From Leisingera sp. ANG59 (GTDB taxonomy: Bacteria; Pseudomonadota; Alphaproteobacteria; Rhodobacterales; Rhodobacteraceae), in contig NZ_WLCM01000004.1 of the NCBI RefSeq assembly GCF_013317235.1, forward strand, positions 347,531 to 411,530: a stretch of DNA of 64,000 nucleotides, given 5' to 3'. The notes under the pieces are model-generated. The model was not told where the DNA came from. It worked only from the letters and a program-made list of their open reading frames with translations, and made no database searches. Numbering within the stretch: position 1 is the first letter of the stretch; each line of letters opens with the position of its first letter. This document shows positions 17,944-28,675 of this stretch, one piece after another. A program made the position numbers and the translations under genes.

Positions 17944-19305
17944 ATGAAACGCCTCATCCAGCATGGCCTGATGTTCGGCAATCTCTTCCATGTGGCCTCG
18001 CCCGCGCTGGTGGAGCGCTATAACCGCGCGCTGAAGCATCTGACCGGCAAGACTACGGCTCTGACGGATTTCCACGTCGATATCTCAGGATTTTCGCCCG
18101 AAATAGGCGATGAGCTGGGGGATGATCACTATCTGAACCATGCGGGGGTGAACCGGCAATTCATTCTCTTGAGCACCGAGCAGAAGCGCTGCCCGCTGCT
18201 TCACGTGAAATTCTCCACCAGCCGCGACATTCTGCGCCGGTTCATCGAGGTCAACGAACGCCAGCTGTTTGCGCTGACCGCGACGGATGCTGTTGCCGGC
18301 GAGCTGGTGAATTCGGTGTTTGAGGTGTCCTCACCCGCGAAACTGTTCGACATCCGGCAGGTGCGGATCGAGGCGGATACCACCCGCGGCACACTGCGCC
18401 ATGCGGACCACCTCGCGGAGCTGGTGGAGCGGTTCAAGACCGGGGAAGATGCCTGGTTCGATGACGCTCTGATTGCTGAGATGATCGCGACCGCGGAACA
18501 GACCGGCGATGTGACCCGCAATCCGGTGCATCTGGAGCATGAGGTCTTTGAGCAGGGCAGTTTCTGGACCGCGCATTTCGGCGGGCTGTACCTGTTTCAG
18601 GACGTGGAGCATCCCGCGGTGATTGCCAGCGGGGCAAAGCCCGAGGGCGTGCCGCTGCGCCATGTTTTTGATCTGTCCCAGAGAAATGCGATTGCCAAGT
18701 TCCTGGAGCTGAACGGGCTGGCAGAGCCGGTGATCCGGGCGCGCGGCGTCGATGGCGCGGCGATCCTGCGGCAGAAGATGGGGTTCCTGGCGGTGTCCGT
18801 GCTGACAGAAAAGGGCCGAGAGCTGACCGGCCTGTCACGGTCCGACCTGCGGCGGATGGCAGCGCGCCATGCGGATGAGCTGCCGGTGGAGTTCGAGGGG
18901 CTGGCGGCGCTGGTGCGCTGGGCCGAGGGCGGCGGCAAATGGCCGAAGATCACCTCGGACCATCCGGCCTATTTCTATTCCTTGCGGGCGTCGGACACGC
19001 CCTGCCGCGATCTGGTCAACATGCTGCTGGCGGAGCTGTGCCCGCATGATTTCCGGCAGTTGTTCATCTGCCACAAGGAGGAGTTTTACCGCCAGTACCG
19101 CGGCTGGCCGGAGACCAAGAAGGCCTATGCCGCGGAGTTCCTGGCGCGGGAGTATGCGGTGGACAAGGCCGGCGCGCGCGAAGCGCTGTTCGGGCACGAG
19201 CCGGATATGGAGGGGCGGATGCCAAGTCTGCCACGGATGCAGCGCAAGGGGATAGTTGAGCGGGTCGGCCCCTGGGGTGCTGTGAACCGGGTGAGGGGGC
19301 GATAG
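17944..19305 (+). CDS. Uncharacterised cluster protein (DUF6638-like from memory)
   Basis: 453 residues starting at ATG 17944, which has a perfect AGGAGG eight bases upstream; the in-frame extension to 17896 is rejected. It begins MKRLIQHGLMFGNLFHVASPALVERYNRALK. It is soluble, with no signal peptide or membrane spans. The whole-protein style matches a Rhodobacteraceae family I recall as DUF6638, but I cannot verify that. Features include QGSFWTAHFGGLYLFQDVEHPAV and a Cys-containing FRQLFICHKEEFYRQYRGWPETKKAY. No catalytic motif is evident. Confidence 0.75.
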   Translation: MKRLIQHGLMFGNLFHVASPALVERYNRALKHLTGKTTALTDFHVDISGFSPEIGDELGDDHYLNHAGVNRQFILLSTEQKRCPLLHVKFSTSRDILRRFIEVNERQLFALTATDAVAGELVNSVFEVSSPAKLFDIRQVRIEADTTRGTLRHADHLAELVERFKTGEDAWFDDALIAEMIATAEQTGDVTRNPVHLEHEVFEQGSFWTAHFGGLYLFQDVEHPAVIASGAKPEGVPLRHVFDLSQRNAIAKFLELNGLAEPVIRARGVDGAAILRQKMGFLAVSVLTEKGRELTGLSRSDLRRMAARHADELPVEFEGLAALVRWAEGGGKWPKITSDHPAYFYSLRASDTPCRDLVNMLLAELCPHDFRQLFICHKEEFYRQYRGWPETKKAYAAEFLAREYAVDKAGAREALFGHEPDMEGRMPSLPRMQRKGIVERVGPWGAVNRVRGR

Positions 19306-19334
19306 GATGGAGCGCTTTAAGAAGTATCATTCTT

Positions 19335-19445
19335 CCCAAGCCGCTTGCGGCTGGGTTCACGCCCGTCGCGCCCCCGTCATGCCGGAGGCGTGCTTTCAGC
19401 ACGACGGTGGGCGTGAAACGCTCACCTTCGGGACGGGGCGCGAAC
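19335..19445 (+). repeat. Nested inverted repeats between cluster genes
   Basis: The 174-base gap carries AGCCGCTTGCGGCT and a longer pairing of TTCACGCCC with GGGCGTGAA, plus CGCGCCCCCGTC against GACGGGGCGCG. The alternatives are mutually exclusive. No T-tract follows. It resembles the structured elements at 13971 and 17800 in position but not closely in sequence. Confidence 0.5.
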
Positions 19446-19479
19446 CTGTGTTGGATGTGAAAACCCAGGAGCAACAGTG

Positions 19480-19746
19480 ATGTTCGGTTTTATCCGCCTC
19501 GTCCTTATCCTGCTGGTGATCCTGACCGTGGTCTACGCCGCGGTGTCGCTCTATTCGCGCGAGATGCGGCGGCTGAAGCTCAAGCGGCGCTGGAAAGAGA
19601 AGGGGTTGACCGGCGACCGTGCGGCCTTCATCCAGCGGGGGCTGAAACAATACGACAACTCGTTCCGGCGCAAGCTGATCCTTCTGGTCTATATCATCCC
19701 GCTGGGGGCGCTGGCGCTCCTGATCTACGTCATTAACTTCATGTGA
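19480..19746 (+). CDS. Small two-span membrane protein with basic central loop
   Basis: 88 residues from ATG 19480 (GTG 19477 is also in frame; AGGAG at 19467). TM1 is FIRLVLILLVILTVVYAAVSLY and TM2 is LILLVYIIPLGALALLIYVINF. The loop between (REMRRLKLKRRWKEK, then QYDNSFRRK) is strongly basic and so cytoplasmic. The next gene's ribosome-binding site overlaps the stop, so the last two genes are coupled. Confidence 0.7.
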   Translation: MFGFIRLVLILLVILTVVYAAVSLYSREMRRLKLKRRWKEKGLTGDRAAFIQRGLKQYDNSFRRKLILLVYIIPLGALALLIYVINFM

Positions 19747-19757
19747 GGTCCACCCCC

Positions 19758-20402
19758 ATGCGTTTCATCAAATGGGCTTTCCTGATTTCCTTCTGGGTGC
19801 TGTTCGGCGCCTTCCTGCACTACACGCTTCCGCAGTACGACGTGGTGCGGATCGTCAACACCTACGAGGAACGGCAGGAGCTGAACGACTGGACGCGGGT
19901 TTTCTGGTCCAAGCCTGACGACCAGTCGGCACAGCTGATCAACCGGGATGTGCAGTTCATCCAGGCGGTGCGCGCCAACGGCCGCAATATGGTTTACCGG
20001 AACGAGGACACCGGCTGGAACTGGCCGCCGTATTTCAAGTTCGACACCGCGAACCTGTACACGGACGCCAATGACAGCATCTCGACCAAGGCGAACCCGG
20101 AATGGGTGGCGGTGATGCATTACGGCTGGCGCAACGAGTTCCTGTCGATCTTCCCCAATGCGGTGACGATCAAGCCGGTGGCGGGGCCGGAAGACAAGCC
20201 AACCAACTGGTTCTCAATCATTTCCCTGGTGCTGCTGGCAGCGCTTCTGTGGGCCATCTATGTGCGCTGGCGCCGGTTCCGCCGGGCGCGGATCGACCCG
20301 ATGATCGAAAGCGCCGAGGACAGCCTGTACGCGGCGGGCGACGCCATCGCCGAACGCAAGGGCCGGTTCCGGCGCTGGCTGGACACCTGGAAATCGAAGT
20401 GA
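19758..20402 (+). CDS. DUF1523-like membrane protein
   Basis: 214 residues. A TM anchor lies near the N-terminus (WAFLISFWVLFGAFLHY) and a second near 160-180 (SIISLVLLAALLWAIYV). Between them is a periplasmic domain with TLPQYDVVRIVNT, the YRNEDTGWNWPPYFKFD motif and HYGWRNEFLSIFPNAV. These are the hallmarks of DUF1523 as I recall it. The cytoplasmic tail is basic. ATG 19758 is preceded by GAGGT; GTG 19743 is an alternative start. It is the last gene of the cluster, closed by a strong terminator. Confidence 0.8.
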   Translation: MRFIKWAFLISFWVLFGAFLHYTLPQYDVVRIVNTYEERQELNDWTRVFWSKPDDQSAQLINRDVQFIQAVRANGRNMVYRNEDTGWNWPPYFKFDTANLYTDANDSISTKANPEWVAVMHYGWRNEFLSIFPNAVTIKPVAGPEDKPTNWFSIISLVLLAALLWAIYVRWRRFRRARIDPMIESAEDSLYAAGDAIAERKGRFRRWLDTWKSK

Positions 20403-20406
20403 GACA

Positions 20407-20432
20407 GGGCCGCCGGTCGGGCGGCCCTTTTT
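20407..20432 (+). terminator. Terminator closing the AAA+/TelA-like cluster
   Basis: GGGCCGCC (20407-20414) pairs with GGCGGCCC (20420-20427), followed by TTTTT. It lies four bases after the stop of the DUF1523-like gene. Confidence 0.92.
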
Positions 20433-20715
20433 GCCTCCTGGCGCAAGCCGGCGATCAGCCGGGCACCCAGCACGTGAACCGGTGGCTTGCCCGGCATGTC
20501 ACAGGGGCGGGGTCCGCCGAATCGATTCGCCGTTGCAGCCGGCGGTTAAGCGCATGAAAGATAAGCGCTTGCCGCAAACGGGCTGGCGGATGCCGGTTTG
20601 AGATTCTGGACATCCCTGTCCCTGCCGGCACGGCAAACCTGCATGTCTTTTTCCGGTTTTGGCGGGTCGGATTTGTCTCCGCCTGCGTAGCGGGATTGGG
20701 GCAAATTCCGCTCCA

Positions 20716-22241
<1,526 letters not shown>

Positions 22242-22245
22242 GCGC

Positions 22246-23331
22246 ATGGGACTGCAGGCCAATTTCGAGACGCTGGACGAGACCCTGGCGTGGAAGGACG
22301 ACGAGATGCTGGAATGCGTCTCTGTCGTGCCGGAGGCACCGAACACCACCACCTTCAGCTTCCGCGCGCCGTCCGGCGCGTGGTTCAAGTATCAACCGGG
22401 CCAGTTCCTGACGCTGGAGCTGCCGGTGCCGGGCGGGACGGTCTGGCGGACCTACACCATCAGCTCCTCGCCGTCGCGGCCGCTGTCGATCTCGGTGACG
22501 GTGAAGGCGCAGGCCGACAGCATCGGCACCCGCTGGATGCTGGACAACCTGCGCCCGGGCATGTTCCTCAAGGCTTCCGGCCCGGCGGGCGTGTTCACTC
22601 TGCCCAAGCGGCCGAACGGCAAGTTCCTGTTCATCTCCGCAGGCTCCGGCATCACGCCGAGCCTGTCGATGACCCAGTATCTGTTCGACCGGGGCCAGTC
22701 GCCCGATGTCTGCTTCATTAACTGCGCCAAGCGGCCCAGCGAGATTATCGCCCGCCAGCAGCTGGAAAGCATGGCGTCGCGGGTGCCGGGCATCAAGCTG
22801 AACTTCGTGGTGGAAGAGGACGACCCCTATCAGGTCTGGACCGGTTACCGCGGCCAGCTCAATCAGATCATGCTGGGCCTGATCGCCCAGGACTATCTGG
22901 AGCGCGAGGTCTACTGCTGCGGGCCCGAGCCGTTCATGCAGGCAGTGCGCGACATGCTGAACGGCCTCGGCTTCGACATGGAGAACTACAACCAGGAAAG
23001 CTTTGGCGCACCGGTGGAAACCGAGGCAGACGCGCCGGAGCTGGACGATGTGGTTCCGGAAGAGACCGCTGCCGCCGAGATCAGCTTTGCTGCGTCGGGC
23101 GTCACCGCAACCTGCACCGAGACCGACACGGTGCTGGCGGTGGCCAAGGCCTCCGGCCTCAACATCCCGTCGGGTTGCACCTTCGGCATCTGCGGCACCT
23201 GCAAGGTCAAGAAGACCGCGGGCGACGTGCATATGGTCCACAACGGCGGCATCTCGGAGGAGGACATCGAGGCAGGGTACATCCTGGCCTGCTGCTCCAA
23301 CCCGATCGGCCGGGTCGAAGTGGAAATCTGA
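22246..23331 (+). CDS. gbcB: Glycine betaine monooxygenase reductase subunit
   Basis: 361 residues with FAD-, NAD- and ferredoxin-domains in that order. The flavin motif RTYTISSSP is near residue 68, and the nucleotide-binding GSGITPSLSM near 129. A C-terminal plant-type [2Fe-2S] cluster follows: CTFGICGTC, with the fourth Cys in ILACC. It passes NAD(P)H electrons to GbcA. The 30-residue linker before the ferredoxin domain is acidic. It is co-transcribed with gbcA under the cobalamin riboswitch and ends at a terminator. Confidence 0.9.
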   Translation: MGLQANFETLDETLAWKDDEMLECVSVVPEAPNTTTFSFRAPSGAWFKYQPGQFLTLELPVPGGTVWRTYTISSSPSRPLSISVTVKAQADSIGTRWMLDNLRPGMFLKASGPAGVFTLPKRPNGKFLFISAGSGITPSLSMTQYLFDRGQSPDVCFINCAKRPSEIIARQQLESMASRVPGIKLNFVVEEDDPYQVWTGYRGQLNQIMLGLIAQDYLEREVYCCGPEPFMQAVRDMLNGLGFDMENYNQESFGAPVETEADAPELDDVVPEETAAAEISFAASGVTATCTETDTVLAVAKASGLNIPSGCTFGICGTCKVKKTAGDVHMVHNGGISEEDIEAGYILACCSNPIGRVEVEI

Positions 23332-23337
23332 CGCCAT

Positions 23338-23367
23338 GGAGGGCCTTCGCGGGCCCTCCCATTTTTG
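23338..23367 (+). terminator. Terminator after gbcB
   Basis: GGAGGGCC (23338-23345) pairs with GGCCCTCC (23352-23359), followed by CATTTTT. Confidence 0.88.
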
Positions 23368-23471
23368 CTGGTCCGGCGGCTGCGGCAACAAAGTGATTGA
23401 CGCCGCGCCCATCCCTTGGTCAACACGGGGCGAAGCCTCATACCCCCGTTGCGACACAGGACCACCAGACC

Positions 23472-23921
23472 ATGACTGCCAGCAAACGCATTGCCCTTTC
23501 CAGCGACCACGCCGCCATCGAGCTGCGCAAGGCCGTTGCCGCCCATATCGAAGCTCAGGGCTGGGAGGTGCAGGACATCGGCCCGCAGACCCCCGAAAGC
23601 ACCCATTACCCCAAGCACGGCGCCGCCGCGGCGGAGCTGGTGGCCTCCGGCGAGTGCGCGCTTGGCATCGTCCTGTGCGGCACCGGTCAGGGCATCATGA
23701 TGGCGGCCAACAAGGTGAAGGGCATCCGCTGTGGAGTCTGCTCCGACACGTTCTCGGCCAAAATGATCCGCGCCCACAACAACGCCAACATGCTGTCGAT
23801 CGGCGCACGCGTGGTCGGCGAAGGGCTGGCGCTGGAAATCGTCGATGCCTTCCTGGGTACAGAGTTCGAAGGCGGCCGTCACGGCACCCGCGTTGACATG
23901 ATCAAGGCGCTGGAAGACTGA
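23472..23921 (+). CDS. rpiB: Ribose-5-phosphate isomerase B (RpiB/LacAB family)
   Basis: 149 residues, typical for RpiB, which interconverts ribose-5-phosphate and ribulose-5-phosphate. Signatures are ALSSDHAAIELR near the start, LCGTGQGIMMAANKVKGIRCG, and AKMIRAHNNANMLSIGARVVG. ATG 23472 is chosen because family similarity begins at TASKRIALSSDHAA. A related sugar-phosphate isomerase role cannot be excluded. It is convergent with the glycosyltransferase gene. Confidence 0.88.
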   Translation: MTASKRIALSSDHAAIELRKAVAAHIEAQGWEVQDIGPQTPESTHYPKHGAAAAELVASGECALGIVLCGTGQGIMMAANKVKGIRCGVCSDTFSAKMIRAHNNANMLSIGARVVGEGLALEIVDAFLGTEFEGGRHGTRVDMIKALED

Positions 23922-23951
23922 GTTTCTTCTGCGCGGCGAAGCAGCCCCGTG

Positions 23952-25529
23952 TCAGTCTGCAAACAGATGGCTGGTCCCGGCAACCTGCCGGGCCTTGTCT
24001 TCAGCCAGGCCGAGGAAGCGGCTGAGTTCGCCCGCGTTTTCCTCCGTGCTGCTGCTTTCCCGCATCTTGTAAAGCTGACTGAAGCCCGCATCGCGGATGC
24101 GGTCGCTTTCATGCAGGATGTCATTGCGGATCGTTGGCAGCAGCCGCTCCAGCGTCAGCTGCGGCGTTTGCTCTCCCGCCAAGCCGACCCGGTGGGCATG
24201 GCCGATCAGGTAGTCGTCGCTGAAGTCGCATTCGATGTGCAGAAAGCGCGTCGATGACCGGTCCGAATGAAAATCATTCATCAGGTCGATGGCACCGGGG
24301 TCCAGGCAGATGATCAGCTGGTCGGATTCATAGTATTCGAACAGCATCCGCGTCAGGGCGCGGCGGTGGCGGGTGCGTTTCATCAGCGCCGCCTGAATGC
24401 CACCGAGGTCGGGCAGCGGGGTGTCTTCCTCGTTGAACAGGTATTCGATCGCCGGGATGTTGGTGACCTGGCGGATCTGCTCCAGCAGGCGTTTCGCGAC
24501 ATGCCATTTCTTGCAGACCACGATCAGCAATTCGCGCTCGCGGCCCAGGGTGCTTTCGGTTTCCCAGAACCGCGGTGCAAACCGGCGCCCGTCGCGGCCG
24601 CGCTGGGCCAGGAACTTGTAGAGGCTTCTGCCTTCATTGGAGATCTGGAACTCCACCCCCTGCGCCGCATAAAGCCGCCCGAGCCGTGACTTCAGCTCCT
24701 TGGCCTCGGGGCTGATCTTGCGGGCGAACAGAAAATCCTGGCTAAGAAGGAGGTCGTAGTGATCGTTGTAGAAGTTGACCGGCATCCCGTAGTCGGTGAA
24801 CATCAGAAAGGTGAGGGTGCGGGCCTCGATTTCCGCCTCCGGGATGAGGTGGCGCACCAGGGTCTGAAAGAAGGTTTCATCCGGGATCCAGGTGGTGCGG
24901 AAGAAGCGCATCACGTCGCGGCGCTTGCGGATGAACCCCAGGATCCATTCGACGGTGCGGCGGCGCAGGCACCACCACTGGCTGCCGATCTGCACCTGAA
25001 TATCAGCGGGAATCTCACGCTGCAGCCCCAGCCGTTTCTGCAGGCCGTGGCTCCAGTAGAACAGCTGCTTGTGCTTGCGCTCGTTGAAGAAGTGCCGGTA
25101 GATCAGCCGGTCCTCCTTCATGCCGGTCTTGATCCAGTCGCTTTCGAAGAAGTCGAAGCTCTCGATGAAATCCTTGTCGTGCTCGTCAAGGAACCGGTGG
25201 GCGTATTCCGCCGTTTTCACCGCCATGCAATCGCCCGACAGCATGTAGAAATGGGTGGCGCGCGGAAACTCCTCCACGGCGCTGCGCAGCGCATGCAGCG
25301 TGGCCTCGACCAGCGACCATTCCCCCCAGCCGCATTTAATCCGCTTTTTGGCAAAAGCGACGTTGGGGTTGTCCGCCAGTTCCGACCGGATCCTCTGGTA
25401 GTCTTCCGGCGCCGCCCGCCCGTCGAAGTGAATCGCCATGCAGTCGCCGGCCGCGGTCAGCCGCTCAGCCTGCTGGATGATCGCGTCGGGGTCTTTATGG
25501 CACAGCAGAATATATGCGATTTTTGCCAT
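23952..25529 (-). CDS. Core-2/I-branching (GT14-like) glycosyltransferase with C-terminal extension
   Basis: 525 residues from ATG 25529 (MAKIAYILLCHKDPDAI). The N-terminal 300 residues match the beta-1,6-N-acetylglucosaminyltransferase-like GT14 pattern: HFDGRA, RIKCGWGEWSLVEATLHALR, HFYMLSGDCMAVK and QIGSQWWCLRRRTVEWIL, with WIPDETFFQTLV. The C-terminal 200 residues form a separate domain that I recall as DUF5928 in Rhodobacteraceae, unverified. No signal peptide or membrane span is seen, so it is cytoplasmic. It is divergent from a sulfotransferase gene, suggesting joint modification of a cell-surface glycan. Confidence 0.75.
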   Translation of the reverse strand: MAKIAYILLCHKDPDAIIQQAERLTAAGDCMAIHFDGRAAPEDYQRIRSELADNPNVAFAKKRIKCGWGEWSLVEATLHALRSAVEEFPRATHFYMLSGDCMAVKTAEYAHRFLDEHDKDFIESFDFFESDWIKTGMKEDRLIYRHFFNERKHKQLFYWSHGLQKRLGLQREIPADIQVQIGSQWWCLRRRTVEWILGFIRKRRDVMRFFRTTWIPDETFFQTLVRHLIPEAEIEARTLTFLMFTDYGMPVNFYNDHYDLLLSQDFLFARKISPEAKELKSRLGRLYAAQGVEFQISNEGRSLYKFLAQRGRDGRRFAPRFWETESTLGRERELLIVVCKKWHVAKRLLEQIRQVTNIPAIEYLFNEEDTPLPDLGGIQAALMKRTRHRRALTRMLFEYYESDQLIICLDPGAIDLMNDFHSDRSSTRFLHIECDFSDDYLIGHAHRVGLAGEQTPQLTLERLLPTIRNDILHESDRIRDAGFSQLYKMRESSSTEENAGELSRFLGLAEDKARQVAGTSHLFAD

Positions 25530-25671
25530 GTGGGGGACGGACTGCCTTGTTCTGCCTGATTGTTTACCTTGATAAGCGCGCCGGGCACACGAATAAACCA
25601 GATAGTTCCCGTTTCGGTAAACATATGCGATTACTGCTGGGAACAGGCAAAGAAGGACAAGAGGGCAGCAG

Positions 25672-26490
25672 ATGGGGTTTCCCGGCACCTGGATGACGGA
25701 AAGTGAGAGTGTGGTCTACCGGGTGGTGCCGAAATGCGCCTGCTCGACGATCGGGCAGATCCTGTATTACTCCGATCATGGGCGGTTCTTTGACGGCGAC
25801 ATTCACGATGCCAAGAACGGCCTGCACAAATGGGCGCTGGAGCACAGCCAGGAGCCGATCACCCGCAATGTGCAGGGGCAGCGGTCCTATGCGTTCACCT
25901 GCGTGCGCAATCCCTACACCCGTATCCTGTCGTCTTTCTTTGACAAGATCTGCGGCATCCAGCGCAACGGCCGCCGCTACCGCGGCAATCTGGTGCCCAA
26001 GCTTGCCTATGAATACGGGATCGAGGTCGGCGGCGATGACGGCAAGCAGGAGTTCGACCAGATCGCCAGCTTCCGCCGGTTTTTGCTGTTCGTGCGAGAC
26101 ACCATCCGCTGGCGCCGCCCGATGGACCCGGACATCCACTGGTCGGCGATGTCGGGGCATGTGTCGACCTTCATCCATAACGGCGGGCGCTACAACCGGA
26201 TCTTCTGGACCGAGGCGTTCAATGACGGGATGCAGGGGGTGCTTGATGCGATCGAGACGCCGCATCCGGTGGACTTGGCGGCGATCCCGCGCTTCAACGA
26301 AAGCGAAGGCCACGGCCCCAAGCGCGCCCATCCGGTCGAGGATTACTTCGACGACCTGTCGATGCATCTGGTCTACGAAATCTACAAGCGCGATTTCGAG
26401 CTGTTCAAATACGATTTCGAAAACCCGGCCAACAAGATGCCGGTGGGGGAGATCGACCTGGACGAGGTGCACGCCAAGCTGGGGGAGTAG
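25672..26490 (+). CDS. Sulfotransferase family protein
   Basis: 272 residues. The PAPS 5'-phosphosulfate loop is VPKCACSTIG near residue 20, and the 3'-phosphate motif is CVRNPYTRILSSFF near residue 80. This matches the sulfotransferase family 2/Golgi carbohydrate sulfotransferase fold, although CACST replaces the more common CGSTS. The start is ATG 25672. It is divergent from the GT14-like gene with a 142-base shared promoter region. It probably sulfates an exopolysaccharide or other glycan. Confidence 0.8.
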   Translation: MGFPGTWMTESESVVYRVVPKCACSTIGQILYYSDHGRFFDGDIHDAKNGLHKWALEHSQEPITRNVQGQRSYAFTCVRNPYTRILSSFFDKICGIQRNGRRYRGNLVPKLAYEYGIEVGGDDGKQEFDQIASFRRFLLFVRDTIRWRRPMDPDIHWSAMSGHVSTFIHNGGRYNRIFWTEAFNDGMQGVLDAIETPHPVDLAAIPRFNESEGHGPKRAHPVEDYFDDLSMHLVYEIYKRDFELFKYDFENPANKMPVGEIDLDEVHAKLGE

Positions 26491-26609
26491 GCGGACCGGG
26501 GTGCGAGGGGGAGCTCCCGCGCCTTCGCGCAGCATCAAAGATGCAGCTCAAAGCCTTGGGCCGGGCGCCGCTGGCGCGGCGCGGGCGGGTGCCTCATCTG
26601 GCAGAGCAG

Positions 26610-26634
26610 CTTCTCCTTTGCCGAAATACTCCCG
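26610..26634 (-). repeat. Dispersed repeat, copy 3
   Basis: On the minus strand it reads CGGGAGTATTTCGGCAAAG followed by GAGAAG, preceded by GCCTCCGG. It is the closest match to copy 2. Confidence 0.75.
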
Positions 26635-26650
26635 CCGGAGGCGCGCCGTG

Positions 26651-26690
26651 CGCCAGCACGCCACGCCCAACGCCGCGGGGCGTGCTGGCG
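26651..26690. repeat. 12-bp inverted repeat in the sulfotransferase-ilvD gap
   Basis: CGCCAGCACGCC and GGCGTGCTGGCG are perfectly complementary across a 16-base spacer. No T-run follows. It may form a hairpin in either transcript. Confidence 0.6.
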
Positions 26691-26778
26691 TCAGCCAGCG
26701 GGCCAAAGCGGGGGCGGGAGGGCTTGGCTGATGCAGGACGTTTACTGAGAAGCGGTTTCAGGCGCGGGACGCAAAAGA

Positions 26779-26806
26779 AAACCCGCCGCGTTTGAGCGGC
26801 GGGTTT
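26779..26806 (-). terminator. Terminator of ilvD
   Basis: AAACCCGCCGC (26779-26789) pairs with GCGGCGGGTTT (26796-26806). On the minus strand it is followed by TTCTTTTGC. It may work in both directions. Confidence 0.85.
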
Positions 26807-26830
26807 GGTGTGTTTAGTGACCGGATGGCC

Positions 26831-28675
26831 TCAATCTTCGTCCGGCAGCGCGCGCACGGCGCCTTTGGCCGCCGAAGTGGCCAGCAACGCATAGGCCTTC
26901 AGCGCCTTGGAGACCTTGCGCTTGCGCGGCTCGGCCGGTTTCCAGCCCTTGGCGTCCTGCTCCTCGCGCCGCACCGCCAGCTCCTCGTCGGAGACCGCCA
27001 GGTGGATGGTGCGGTTGGGAATGTCGATCTCGATCTTGTCGCCTTGGCGTACCAGGCCGATGGTGCCGCCTTCGGCTGCCTCAGGCGAGACATGGCCGAT
27101 CGACAGGCCCGAGGTGCCGCCGGAGAAGCGGCCGTCGGTCAGAAGCGCGCAGGCTTTGCCGAGACCCTTCGATTTCAGGTAGGAGGTCGGATAGAGCATC
27201 TCCTGCATGCCGGGGCCGCCGCGCGGGCCCTCGTAGCGGATCACCACCACGTCGCCTTTCTTGACCTTGCCGGTGAGGATGTCGTTCACCGCCTGGTCCT
27301 GGCTTTCGCAGACATAGGCGGAGCCGGTGAACTTCAGGATGTGCTCATCAACGCCCGCGGTCTTCACGATGCAGCCGTCCCGCGCGATATTGCCGAACAG
27401 AACCGCCAGCCCGCCGTCCTGGCTGAAGGCGTGTTCCTTGGCGCGGATCACGCCGTTCTCGCGGTCGGTGTCCAGCTCTTTGTAGCGGTTGGCCTGGGAG
27501 AACGCCTGCGTGGTGCGCACGCCGCCCGGTGCCGCCTTGAACAGGTCAAGCGCCTTGGGGTTGTCCGTCACCTTGATGTCCCAGTTGGCAATCGCCTCGC
27601 CCATGGTGGCGGTATGCACGGTGTGGCAGTCCTCGTGCAGCAGCCCTGCGCGGCTCAGCTCGCCCAGGATCGAGAAGATGCCGCCGGCGCGGTGCACGTC
27701 CTCCATGTGGACGTTGTGGATGTTCGGCGCGACCTTGCACAGGCAGGGCACCCGGCGGCTGAGGCGGTCCATGTCGGACATGGTGAAGTCCACCTCGCCC
27801 TCGTTGGCAATCGCCAGCAGATGCAGAACGGTGTTGGTGGAGCCGCCCATGGCGATGTCCAGGCTCATGGCGTTCTCGAACGCCTCAAAGGTGGCGATCT
27901 CGCGCGGCAGCAGGCCCTTTTCCTCGTCCTGGTAGTGGCGCTTGGTGATCTCGACGATCTTGCGGCCGGCTTCCAGGAACAGCTCCTTGCGGTCGGCGTG
28001 GGTGGCGAGCGTCGAGCCGTTGCCCGGCAGCGCAAGTCCCAGCGCCTCGGCCAGGCAGTTCATCGAGTTGGCGGTGAACATGCCCGAACAGGAGCCGCAG
28101 GTGGGGCAGGCGTTTTCCTCGATGTGCTTCACCTGCTCGTCGGTGAATTTGTCATCCGCGGCGGCGACCATGGCGTCCACCAGGTCGATCTTCTTCATGT
28201 CCAGATCGGCGATGTCGATCTTGCCCGCTTCCATCGGGCCGCCGGAGACGAAGATCGCCGGGATGTTGAGGCGCATGGCGGCCATCAGCATCCCCGGAGT
28301 GATCTTGTCGCAGTTGGAGATGCAGACCATCGCGTCGGCGCAATGGGCGTTGACCATGTATTCGACGCTGTCGGCGATCACCTCGCGCGAGGGCAGCGAG
28401 TAGAGCATGCCGTCATGGCCCATGGCGATGCCGTCATCCACCGCGATGGTGTTGAACTCCTTGGCGACGCCGCCGGCCGCCTCGACCTCGCGGGCGACCA
28501 TCTGGCCCAGGTCCTTGAGGTGGACGTGGCCGGGCACGAACTGGGTGAAGGAGTTGACGATGGCGATGATCGGCTTGCCGAAATCATCGTCCTTCATGCC
28601 GGTGGCGCGCCACAATCCGCGCGCGCCCGCCATGTTGCGGCCATGGGTGGAGGTTCTGGATCGGTACTTTGGCAT
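26831..28675 (-). CDS. ilvD: Dihydroxy-acid dehydratase
   Basis: 614 residues, normal for IlvD. It dehydrates dihydroxy acids in valine, isoleucine and leucine synthesis. Fe-S ligand motifs are [12 protein letters not shown] and [20 protein letters not shown]. The C-terminal [23 protein letters not shown] is typical. ATG 28675 ([26 protein letters not shown]) is chosen over a 12-residue extension. It is monocistronic with its own terminator. The full-length plus-strand open frame opposite it is a shadow. Confidence 0.96.
   Translation of the reverse strand: MPKYRSRTSTHGRNMAGARGLWRATGMKDDDFGKPIIAIVNSFTQFVPGHVHLKDLGQMVAREVEAAGGVAKEFNTIAVDDGIAMGHDGMLYSLPSREVIADSVEYMVNAHCADAMVCISNCDKITPGMLMAAMRLNIPAIFVSGGPMEAGKIDIADLDMKKIDLVDAMVAAADDKFTDEQVKHIEENACPTCGSCSGMFTANSMNCLAEALGLALPGNGSTLATHADRKELFLEAGRKIVEITKRHYQDEEKGLLPREIATFEAFENAMSLDIAMGGSTNTVLHLLAIANEGEVDFTMSDMDRLSRRVPCLCKVAPNIHNVHMEDVHRAGGIFSILGELSRAGLLHEDCHTVHTATMGEAIANWDIKVTDNPKALDLFKAAPGGVRTTQAFSQANRYKELDTDRENGVIRAKEHAFSQDGGLAVLFGNIARDGCIVKTAGVDEHILKFTGSAYVCESQDQAVNDILTGKVKKGDVVVIRYEGPRGGPGMQEMLYPTSYLKSKGLGKACALLTDGRFSGGTSGLSIGHVSPEAAEGGTIGLVRQGDKIEIDIPNRTIHLAVSDEELAVRREEQDAKGWKPAEPRKRKVSKALKAYALLATSAAKGAVRALPDED

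Larger units (their letters stand above)
26491..26830. other. Non-coding stretch after the sulfotransferase gene
   Basis: 340 bases with no credible gene. It holds copy 3 of the dispersed repeat (26610-26634, minus), the inverted repeat CGCCAGCACGCC/GGCGTGCTGGCG (26651-26662 and 26679-26690), and the ilvD terminator at 26779. The short open frames here are very Arg/Ala-rich shadows. Confidence 0.6.

Noticed and set aside
12534..20402. The uncharacterised cluster as a prophage or known defence island
   Set aside because: No phage structural genes, integrase, nuclease, reverse transcriptase or toxin-like domain is seen, and composition matches the chromosome.
26541..26795. Short plus-strand open frames after the sulfotransferase gene
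   Set aside because: Arg/Ala/Gly-rich, no ribosome-binding site, and they run through an inverted repeat and the dispersed repeat.
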